From the NCBI GenBank assembly GCA_946619065.1, contig CAMOLY010000018.1, positions 1 to 13,088 of the forward strand: a stretch of DNA of 13,088 nt, written 5' to 3'. The position numbers and the translations under genes are program-made. The stretch comes from an uncultured Clostridia bacterium. GTDB taxonomy: Bacteria > Bacillota > Clostridia > Oscillospirales > Oscillospiraceae. Positions 8,147 through 13,088 of the stretch are shown here, one piece after another; position 1 is the first letter of the stretch; every line of letters begins with the position of its first letter. A model generated the notes under the pieces. The model made no database searches. It saw only the letters and a program-made list of their open reading frames with translations, and was not told the origin of the DNA.

Positions 8147-9045
8147 ATCTGGAACTCCTTTCCGGTGAGATTCAGGAAGACGTCGTCCATGGAGCCCTTG
8201 ACGATCTCATAATCCGTCACCGCGTCGCGGTGGTCGGCCAGGAAATCCGTTATGACCCCGCGGAAGGGCACGCTGTAGTGGTCCGCGTCATAGGTGAAGG
8301 AGCGGCCGGTCAAAACGGCGTCGTTCTCCCCGGTTCTGGGCGCATACCAGAGCAGGCGGTTTTCCGCGTAGCGGGTCTTGAGGGCAGCAGGGGTCCCCTG
8401 CGTGATGATTTTCCCGTGGTCCAGAATCACCACGTTATCCGCGTCCCGCGTCTCCTCCATATAGTGGGTCGTGAGAAAAATCGTCATACCCTGTTCCCGG
8501 CGGAGGTGATCGATGTGGTCCCAGACCAGCTTGCGGGAGCCTGGGTCCAGACCGGTGGTCGGTTCATCCAGGAACAGGATCCGCGGACGGTGAAGCATGG
8601 CGCGGACAATGTCCACCCTGCGGCGCTGGCCGCCGGACAGCTTGCCGTAGCGCTGTTTCCAGATCTGATCGAGCTCAAAGCTCTCCAAAAACGGCTGAAT
8701 GCGGGCGCGGACCTCCGAAGCTGAAAGGCCGTAATACGACCCGCGGCTGATGAGGTTTTCGCCGACCGTCAGCATATCGTCAAGGACGGAATTCTGGAAG
8801 ACAATTCCGATATTGGCCCGGATCGCGTCATCGTCCTTTCCCAGCCGGCTGCCGAGGATCTCGGCTTCCCCGGAAGTCTTCTTCAGTATCGTGCAGAGAA
8901 TATTGATGGTCGTGGATTTTCCCGCGCCGTTTTCGCCGAGAAACGCAAACAGATCGCCCTCCTTTACGGAGAACGAAATGTCATCCACCGCCGTCAAACT
9001 CTTGTAGCGCTTCACCAGATGCTCTACCGTGATCGCGTTGCTCAT
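8143..9045 (-). CDS. ABC exporter ATPase (DrrA/NatA class)
   Basis: This is the cytoplasmic ATPase partner of the downstream ABC-2 permease. It shows Walker A GENGAGKST (37-45), Q-loop Gln84, signature LSGGQ (136-140), Walker B ILFLDEPT (156-163), D-loop and switch His194. After the core, residues 225-300 form the C-terminal extension seen in this class, ending SMDDVFLNLTG (285-295), a segment typical of DrrA-like proteins. Length is normal. The ATG has AAGGAGG 5 bases upstream, and a strong sigma-A-type promoter stands about 50 bases before it, so this gene starts the two-gene operon. No regulator gene is next to it. Drug or peptide export is possible but not shown. Confidence 0.94.
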   Translation of the reverse strand: MSNAITVEHLVKRYKSLTAVDDISFSVKEGDLFAFLGENGAGKSTTINILCTILKKTSGEAEILGSRLGKDDDAIRANIGIVFQNSVLDDMLTVGENLISRGSYYGLSASEVRARIQPFLESFELDQIWKQRYGKLSGGQRRRVDIVRAMLHRPRILFLDEPTTGLDPGSRKLVWDHIDHLRREQGMTIFLTTHYMEETRDADNVVILDHGKIITQGTPAALKTRYAENRLLWYAPRTGENDAVLTGRSFTYDADHYSVPFRGVITDFLADHRDAVTDYEIVKGSMDDVFLNLTGKEFQI

Positions 9046-9093
9046 AGATCCTCCTTGCCCGCAGGGCAGGCGCTCTTAAAATCTTATGCAGAT

Positions 9094-9122
9094 ATTATAC
9101 CATAAGCGAACCGGAGAATCAA
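9094..9122 (-). promoter_or_regulatory. Sigma-A promoter of the ABC exporter operon
   Basis: On the minus strand: -35 TTGATT (9117-9122), a 17-base spacer, then a perfect -10 TATAAT (9094-9099) preceded by TGG, an extended -10. Transcription would begin near 9087 and leave a leader of about 40 bases, with a small GCCC/GGGC hairpin before the ribosome site. Confidence 0.85.
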
Positions 9123-9151
9123 TTCCAAATCTGTGATGTAAAAAAACGGCC

Positions 9152-9180
9152 TTGATTCTGCGAAATGAATCGGGTAAGAT
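9152..9180 (+). promoter_or_regulatory. Sigma-A-like promoter of the VTT-family gene
   Basis: On the plus strand: -35 TTGATT (9152-9157), a 17-base spacer and -10 TAAGAT (9175-9180, four of six consensus bases). It is divergent from the exporter promoter; the two -35 elements lie about 30 bases apart and share the octamer TTGATTCT in opposite orientation. Confidence 0.6.
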
Positions 9181-9224
9181 AATTGTGGATCACATTCGGA
9201 TGTAATTGTTCGGAAAGCATGCAC

Positions 9225-9230
9225 GGTGAT
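9225..9230 (+). promoter_or_regulatory. Ribosome binding site that decides the VTT-gene start
   Basis: GGTGAT matches the 3' part of the ideal AAGGAGGTGATC sequence and stands three bases before ATG 9234, so its GG is about 7 bases from the start. Upstream in-frame ATGs (9183 and 9219) have no suitably spaced site and would add residues unlike a membrane-protein N-terminus. Confidence 0.6.
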
Positions 9231-9233
9231 GCA

Positions 9234-9926
9234 ATGAAGGATTTTCTGAAAAAACATTATCTGTTCCTCTGGGGCGCGGCCCTGGTTCTGATCTGGGGTT
9301 CGGTGATTTTCGCGTTTTTCCGTCTGAACGGAAAGCTGTCGCTCAAGGATTTCCTGCACTACACGCCAAAGAATCTGTGGCTTGCCGCCCTCGTGATGCT
9401 CGGGCTTTACTGCGTCAAGAGCGTGGATTTCCTGATCTCCTCTCCCCTGCTCTACGCGGCGGCGGGAATCATGTTCCCGCTCTGGGCCGCCCTGGCAATC
9501 AATACCGCCGGACTGCTCATTATGGCGATCCCCTCCTACCTGTTTGGCCATCGGTTCGGAACGCCGGTTCTGGCGTGGATGAAGAACCGCTTTCCGAAGC
9601 TCTCGATCCTGAACACCACGGGGAACGGATTCTTCCGGACGATGCTGGCGCGGATGATCGGTCTGCAGATCATCCCGGTGGGACTCTATTTCGGCGCCAA
9701 GCGGATCGACGCCGGGCCATATCTGGCGGGAAGCGTGGTCGGACTGCTCCCGATCATGGTTTGCTTTACCGTGATGGGAACATCCGCGAGCGAGCCGGGA
9801 TCCCCCGCCTTTCTGATCGCGCTTGGGGTGCAGATCGTCTGCGTCGCGGTTTCCGCACTTCTCTACGCCTGGGCGCGCCGTCACAGAAGGCAGCCGGAAT
9901 CCGACGAGCGGAAACAGCCGGACTGA
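9234..9926 (+). CDS. VTT-domain (TVP38/TMEM64-type) integral membrane protein
   Basis: This 230-residue inner-membrane protein resembles the VTT/SNARE-associated (TVP38/TMEM64, distant DedA) family. The N-terminal helix is about 10-30, a second at 47-68, then the VTT core: the reentrant-like segment LLYAAAGIMFPLWAALAI (72-89), a helix ending at SYLFGHRFG (101-109), the segment LARMIGLQIIPVGLYFGA (138-155) that matches the family's Arg-to-Pro half-hairpin, and LLPIMVCFTVMGTS (171-184). A last helix (193-213) precedes a very basic, then acidic, hydrophilic tail. In other bacteria such proteins are linked to lipid scrambling, membrane homeostasis or transport; a specific activity cannot be read here. 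It is the only plus-strand gene, has its own promoter and ends at a strong stem-loop. Confidence 0.8.
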   Translation: MKDFLKKHYLFLWGAALVLIWGSVIFAFFRLNGKLSLKDFLHYTPKNLWLAALVMLGLYCVKSVDFLISSPLLYAAAGIMFPLWAALAINTAGLLIMAIPSYLFGHRFGTPVLAWMKNRFPKLSILNTTGNGFFRTMLARMIGLQIIPVGLYFGAKRIDAGPYLAGSVVGLLPIMVCFTVMGTSASEPGSPAFLIALGVQIVCVAVSALLYAWARRHRRQPESDERKQPD

Positions 9927-9934
9927 GCTTATGC

Positions 9935-9974
9935 CACAATACCCCGCAGCCGTTGCCGGCCGCGGGGTATTGTG
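9935..9974. terminator. Bidirectional stem-loop terminator between convergent genes
   Basis: A perfect 13-bp stem (CACAATACCCCGC with GCGGGGTATTGTG) is extended by an inner GCCG-TTGC-CGGC hairpin after one A/C mismatch. It starts 8 bases after the stop of the plus-strand gene and ends 21 bases before the stop of the minus-strand operon. The U-run is modest on the plus side (TATTGTGTTGT) and absent on the minus side, so it should work best for the VTT gene and serve as an end barrier for the other. Confidence 0.8.
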
Positions 9975-9995
9975 TTGTATAAATATCTGTTTGAA

Positions 9996-10745
9996 TTAAT
10001 TGCGAACCTTCAGTATAAAGTTGATGAAATCCCGGGTCCGCTGCTGCTTCGGGTGCTCGAAGAATTCCTTCGACGATCCCTGCTCCACGATCACGCCGTC
10101 TTCCATGAACAGGACATGATTGGATACGCTGCGGGCAAACTCCATCTCGTGGGTCACGATCAGCATCGTCATGCCTTCCTCGGCAAGGCGGCGCATCACG
10201 TTCAGCACCTCGCCGATCAGCTCCGGATCCAGGGCGGACGTCGGCTCGTCGAAGTAGATGATCTCCGGGTCCAGGGCAAGGCCCCTGGCGATTGCCACAC
10301 GCTGCTGCTGGCCGCCGGAGAGCTGGATCGGATAGCTTTCGAGCTTGTCTGCCATGCCGACCCGGGTCAGCGCCCTGACCGCACGCTCCCGGGCCTCGTT
10401 TCGGCCGATCTTCCGGCCGGTCGTCAGCCCAAGCATGACATTTTCCAGTACTGTCTTGTTGAGAAACAGGTTGTAGCTTTGGAACACAAAAGCGGTCTTC
10501 TGCCGGATCCCCGCAATCTCCTTTTTGGTGATTGCATGCAAATCGTGGGTCCGATTGTCGAAGGTCAGCGTTCCCGCATCCGCCCGCTCAAGGAAATTGA
10601 CGCAGCGCAGGAAGGTCGTCTTGCCGGAGCCGGAAGGCCCTAAGATGGCCACCACGTCGCCCTTTTCCACCGTGAGATCAATGCCCTTAAGGATCTCCTG
10701 CCCGTCAAAGGACTTGCGCACGCCGTGCACTTCCAGTATCTTCAT
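9996..10745 (-). CDS. Polar amino-acid (cystine-type) ABC importer ATPase
   Basis: This is the cytoplasmic ATPase of the importer, about 249 residues, typical of the GlnQ/HisP/TcyN class. Motifs: Walker A GPSGSGKTT (36-44), Q-loop Gln89, signature LSGGQQQR (142-149), Walker B IIYFDEPT (162-169), the class-specific SALDPELIGEVL (170-181) and switch His199. The C-terminal part (EFFEHPKQQRTRDFI, 227-241) also matches the class. The overall pattern resembles E. coli TcyN (YecC). Its ATG overlaps the permease stop as ATGA with GGGAGGAG upstream, indicating translational coupling. It is the last gene of the operon and runs into the stem-loop at 9935-9974. Confidence 0.95.
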   Translation of the reverse strand: MKILEVHGVRKSFDGQEILKGIDLTVEKGDVVAILGPSGSGKTTFLRCVNFLERADAGTLTFDNRTHDLHAITKKEIAGIRQKTAFVFQSYNLFLNKTVLENVMLGLTTGRKIGRNEARERAVRALTRVGMADKLESYPIQLSGGQQQRVAIARGLALDPEIIYFDEPTSALDPELIGEVLNVMRRLAEEGMTMLIVTHEMEFARSVSNHVLFMEDGVIVEQGSSKEFFEHPKQQRTRDFINFILKVRN

Positions 10746-11416
10746 CTCTTCTCTCCTCCCAGGGCATTCAGCTTTTTCTCGCCCAGGCGCTGCAGCCAGG
10801 TCAGAAGGGTGCAGATCAGAAGGTAGATCAAGGCGACTTCGGTGTAGAGCGCCAGAGATTCATAGACGCGGCCGTTGATCTCCTGGGCCTTGCGGAACAT
10901 CTCGGTGACCGTGATCGTCGCGGCCAGGGAGGTCTCCTTCAGCATGCCGATCAGGGAATTGCCCAGGGCCGGGAAGGCCGTGCGGAAGGCCTGCGGGAGC
11001 ACGACATGGCGCATGATCTGCCAGAAGCTCAGGCCGACGCAGTAGCCCGCCTCCACCTGGCCGCGGCTCACGGATTCCAGCGCGCCGCGGACTGTCTCCG
11101 CCATGTAGGCGGCTTCGTTGAGGCCGAGGACGATGATGGCGGTCGGTATGGCGGGGATCATGACGCCGATGCTGGGCAGGCCGTAAAAGACCAGATACAG
11201 CTGAACCAGAAGGGGCGTTCCGCGGACGATCCAGATATAGAATCGGCACAGCTTCCGCCAGAACTTCAGGTCGGCATACTGCACCAGGGCAATCACAACT
11301 GCCAGCGTCAGCGCCAGCGCAAAGGACAGGATCGTGATCGGGATCGTATACCTGACGCAGAAGAGCAGCAGCTGCGGGAAGGCGTCAATGATGATTCGGA
11401 GTACTCTTTCATCCAT
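10742..11416 (-). CDS. Polar amino-acid (cystine-type) ABC importer permease
   Basis: This is the membrane subunit, 224 residues, of the HisM/GlnP class, presumably acting as a homodimer because only one permease gene is present. Features: helix 1 about 24-46, the conserved RGTPLLVQL (65-73), GLNEAAYMAE (98-107), the EAA coupling loop (around EAGYCVGLSFWQIM, 122-135), SLAATITVTEMFRKAQEI (163-180) and a final helix near 192-208. The last motifs resemble E. coli TcyL (YecS), as does the N-terminus, which supports the ATG at 11416. The ribosome binding site is weak, with no clear GGAGG before it. The gap to the binding-protein gene is 43 bases and holds a stem-loop, so expression probably falls below that of the binding protein. 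Confidence 0.94.
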   Translation of the reverse strand: MDERVLRIIIDAFPQLLLFCVRYTIPITILSFALALTLAVVIALVQYADLKFWRKLCRFYIWIVRGTPLLVQLYLVFYGLPSIGVMIPAIPTAIIVLGLNEAAYMAETVRGALESVSRGQVEAGYCVGLSFWQIMRHVVLPQAFRTAFPALGNSLIGMLKETSLAATITVTEMFRKAQEINGRVYESLALYTEVALIYLLICTLLTWLQRLGEKKLNALGGEKR

Positions 11417-11437
11417 AGAGATTGTTCATCGCTTTCT

Positions 11438-11455
11438 GCTTTTCCGGAGAAAAGC
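11438..11455 (-). promoter_or_regulatory. Stem-loop between the amino-acid binding protein and permease genes
   Basis: A seven-bp stem (GCTTTTC with GAAAAGC, loop TCCG on the transcript) lies 4 bases after the binding-protein stop and about 21 bases before the permease start. No U-run follows, so it looks like an mRNA-stabilising or partial-attenuation element, the same placement as the larger hairpins between oppA and oppB. Confidence 0.55.
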
Positions 11456-11459
11456 GCAG

Positions 11460-12263
11460 TCAGTTGCCCTCTTTTTGCGTGATGTCCATGCCGAAATACT
11501 TCTCAGAAAGGGCTTTGAGCTCGCCGTTTTCCCGCATCTTCTGCAGGCAGGCGTTGACCTCGGCGATAAAGGTCTCGGAGTTTTCACCCTTGCGGACCGG
11601 GAAGACGAGGGTATCGCGGTAGACGACGGCAACGACCTTGACGCCGGCATCCGGGTGCTCCTTCAGATAGTCGTTGATGGAGACTGCCGCGTTGATGGTC
11701 GCGTCCACTCTCCCCTGCCGGACAAGCTCGATGGTCTCCAGCAGCGTGTTGACGCCGGTGACCGTGGCGCCGTTGTCCTCAGCCAGCTTGGCGTAGGAAC
11801 TGGAAATCGTGTTGGCGGTCTTCTTCCCCTTGAGGTCCGCGAGGCTGTGGATGTCGTCGTTGTCTGCCGCCACGACGAGCACGGTGTCGTCATAGGCGTA
11901 GGGCTCGGAGAAGAGATACTTTTCCGCGCGCTCATCCGTGTAGCTGACACCGTTGCAGGCGATGTCAAAGCGTCCGGCATCCACGCCGGCGAGGATGGAA
12001 TCCCAGTCGGTCTCGTGGAAAACCGGCTTGACGCCGAGGTATTCCGCAATCTTCGTGCCGAGCTCCACGTCAAAGCCGACCAGCTTGTCGTTTTCATCGT
12101 GATAGGTCCAGGGCGACCAGTCGCCCTCCGTTCCGATGTTCAGCTTTCCCGATTTTTTGACGTTGTCAAGCAGGTTGCCCTTCTTTGCGCAGGCGCAGAG
12201 GCTGCCCAGAAGCAGAAGCACGCCAAGCAGGGCCGCGAGTTTCGTCCAGTTTCTGCGTTTCAT
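11460..12263 (-). CDS. Polar amino-acid (cystine-type) binding lipoprotein, SBP family 3
   Basis: This is the extracytoplasmic receptor of the importer. The 267-residue protein has a lipoprotein signal: MKRRNWTK, a Leu-rich core, then LCAC with the lipidated Cys25. The family 3 fold follows, with LNIGTEGDWSPWTYHD (41-56), VGFDVELGTKIAEYLG (62-77), the W-D-S-I-L-A-G-V segment (87-94), TDERAEKYLFSEPY (109-122, whose Arg112 should bind the ligand carboxylate), RVDATI (185-190, Asp187 the likely amino-group contact) and the ending ALSEKYFGMDIT. The ending and several segments resemble E. coli TcyJ (FliY), a cystine-binding protein, so cystine is the favoured guess; other polar amino acids remain possible. 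Start: ATG with AAAGGA 7-8 bases upstream. It is the first gene of the operon. Confidence 0.93.
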   Translation of the reverse strand: MKRRNWTKLAALLGVLLLLGSLCACAKKGNLLDNVKKSGKLNIGTEGDWSPWTYHDENDKLVGFDVELGTKIAEYLGVKPVFHETDWDSILAGVDAGRFDIACNGVSYTDERAEKYLFSEPYAYDDTVLVVAADNDDIHSLADLKGKKTANTISSSYAKLAEDNGATVTGVNTLLETIELVRQGRVDATINAAVSINDYLKEHPDAGVKVVAVVYRDTLVFPVRKGENSETFIAEVNACLQKMRENGELKALSEKYFGMDITQKEGN

Positions 12264-12285
12264 ACTGTCATCCTTTCTCTTGGAA

Positions 12286-12302
12286 CGTCCGCACGGCGGA
12301 CG
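12286..12302 (-). promoter_or_regulatory. Leader stem-loop of the amino-acid importer mRNA
   Basis: A perfect seven-bp GC-rich stem (CGTCCGC with GCGGACG, three-base loop) occupies the roughly 60-base leader between the predicted transcription start and the ribosome site. It is too small to be a T-box, S-box or other known riboswitch. It may only stabilise the 5' end of the mRNA. Confidence 0.45.
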
Positions 12303-12331
12303 CTCGGTGTTCCTTTCGATTGATCGGATAG

Positions 12332-12360
12332 AGTATAGCAGAATCGTCCCGCTAGCGCAA
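12332..12360 (-). promoter_or_regulatory. Promoter of the amino-acid importer operon
   Basis: On the minus strand: -35 TTGCGC (12355-12360), a 17-base spacer and -10 TATACT (12332-12337) preceded by TGC, an extended -10 that can compensate for the weak -35. The start of transcription would be near 12325. Confidence 0.75.
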
Positions 12361-12389
12361 GTGCCCCGGGCACAATTTTTTCGTACGAA
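12361..12389. promoter_or_regulatory. Two short palindromes directly upstream of the importer -35 (possible operators)
   Basis: GTGCCC-C-GGGCAC (12361-12373) abuts the -35 element, and TTCGTACGAA (12380-12389), a perfect 10-base palindrome, lies 6 bases further upstream. Their location fits binding sites for a dimeric regulator of the importer. No known operator consensus is recognised, and short palindromes can arise by chance. Confidence 0.35.
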
Positions 12390-12426
12390 TTGAATTGACG
12401 GGACTGCAGATGTATGATTTCGCCGT

Positions 12427-12462
12427 AAAAAATGAGAAGCCGCGTCCGGCTTCTCATTTTTT
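12427..12462. terminator. Rho-independent terminator after spo0A
   Basis: A perfect 16-bp inverted repeat: an A-run, TGAGAAGCCG, loop CGTC, CGGCTTCTCA and a T-run, so that the U-tract is present in both directions. It lies 45 bases after the spo0A stop and about 70 bases before the importer promoter, insulating the two units. As no plus-strand gene leads into it, its main target is spo0A. Confidence 0.93.
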
Positions 12463-12507
12463 GAGATGGAGCTGATGACCGCTCATGAACCATCAAACGC
12501 CCCGTTT

Positions 12508-13088
12508 TCATCTGGCGGCGCGGAGCTCCGAATTGCGCAGCTGGAGCTGGAGACGGTCCGCGATCAGGGCGATGAATTCCGAGTTGGTGGGCTTGCCCTT
12601 GGTGTTGGAGACCGTGTAGCCGAAGAAGCGCTGGAGGGTATCCAGGTCGCCCCTGTCCCAGGCCACCTCGATGGCATGGCGAATCGCCCGCTCCACCCGG
12701 GAGGGCGTCGTGCTGAAGGTCTTTGCGACCTGCGGATAGAGCACCTTGGTAATCGCGTTGATCACGTCCATATCACCGATCGCGATAATGATCGCCTCCC
12801 GCAGGTACTGGTATCCCTTGATATGAGCCGGGACGCCAATCTCGTGGATGACGTTCGTCACCAGCGTCTCGAGATCCGTTTTATCGGTCTGCGCGGTCTC
12901 GCGGCCTTTTCCGGACAGGGAAAGGATCTCCTCCATCCGCTCGAGTACGGTTTGCCGCGAGCAGGGCTTGAGCAGCAGATAATCCACGCCGTAGGATGCG
13001 GTTACGGTAGCAATATAATCGGTCGCAAAAGCAGAGAGCAGGAGGATCTTCGGGCGGTTTTCCTTCGGGAGCTCTTTGAGGATGCTGA
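12508..13088 (-). CDS. spo0A: Spo0A, master regulator of sporulation (3' part, start outside window)
   Basis: This is the phosphorelay response regulator that binds 0A boxes to commit the cell to sporulation. About 192 codons are visible; the frame is open to the window edge, so the start lies further right. The end of the receiver domain is visible: ILLLSAF (its Ser is the switch Ser/Thr) and DYLLLKPC, whose Lys is the conserved acceptor-pocket residue. A linker much shorter than in Bacillus follows. The C-terminal Spo0A domain is nearly diagnostic: [32 protein letters not shown], the recognition helix [15 protein letters not shown] and [23 protein letters not shown] at 12985-12987 inside the receiver should not be taken as the start. 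A perfect terminator follows. Confidence 0.97.
   Translation of the reverse strand, partial: SILKELPKENRPKILLLSAFATDYIATVTASYGVDYLLLKPCSRQTVLERMEEILSLSGKGRETAQTDKTDLETLVTNVIHEIGVPAHIKGYQYLREAIIIAIGDMDVINAITKVLYPQVAKTFSTTPSRVERAIRHAIEVAWDRGDLDTLQRFFGYTVSNTKGKPTNSEFIALIADRLQLQLRNSELRAAR

Noticed and set aside
9084..9884. Minus-strand open frame opposite the VTT-family gene
   Set aside because: Its translation is Arg/Gln/His/Glu-rich without domains, whereas the plus-strand frame is a coherent membrane protein with promoter, ribosome site and terminator.
11409..11429. Six-codon open frame (MNNLYG) overlapping the amino-acid permease start
   Set aside because: It has only a weak ribosome site and is short enough to be chance; a role in translational coupling cannot be shown from sequence.
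12286..12302. Leader hairpin considered as a T-box or sulfur-sensing riboswitch
   Set aside because: The leader is only about 60 bases, with no T-box sequence, no S-box core and no terminator/antiterminator pair.

Overview
This window looks like chromosome from a spore-forming Firmicute of class Clostridia, probably a gut-type lineage of moderately high G+C. The evidence is a clear Spo0A C-terminus at the right edge, lipoprotein-type solute-binding proteins, AGGAGG-type ribosome binding sites and compact operons. I see no mobile element, CRISPR array, tRNA or rRNA gene, or phage gene.

Layout, left to right. (1) Positions 1-6304, minus strand: an oligopeptide/dipeptide (Opp/Dpp) ABC importer operon, transcribed from right to left as binding lipoprotein (oppA), two permeases (oppB, oppC) and ATPase (oppD). 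A second ATPase (oppF) is expected just past the left edge. An unrecognised four-helix membrane protein (6374-6934) lies directly upstream in the same direction and may be the first gene of the unit. (2) Positions 7235-9045, minus strand: a two-gene exporter-type ABC system (ABC-2 permease and ATPase) with a 4-base overlap. (3) Positions 9234-9926, plus strand: the only plus-strand gene, a VTT/TVP38-type membrane protein. It is divergent from the exporter, both sides have recognisable sigma-A promoters, and it ends at a long stem-loop shared with the convergent operon. (4) Positions 9996-12263, minus strand: a three-gene polar amino-acid importer (binding lipoprotein, permease, ATPase), most like the cystine family (TcyJ/TcyL/TcyN), with its own promoter. 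(5) Positions 12508-13088, minus strand: the 3' part of spo0A, the master sporulation regulator, closed by a textbook terminator.

Most of the content is ordinary nutrient uptake. The points most worth a second look are in the Opp operon. OppC carries an extra extracytoplasmic domain of about 240 residues that appears to be built from three degenerate repeats of about 60 residues. The oppA-oppB gap holds two consecutive stem-loops, one with 22-base imperfect arms and one a 10-bp GC-rich stem with a UUCG loop. A smaller stem-loop sits at the equivalent place, between binding protein and permease, in the amino-acid importer. In both operons this could set a high ratio of binding protein to membrane complex. 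oppB most likely starts at a TTG codon immediately after the second hairpin.

Functional assignments rest on motifs and family resemblance read by eye. Substrates (which peptides, which amino acid, what is exported) are inferred.
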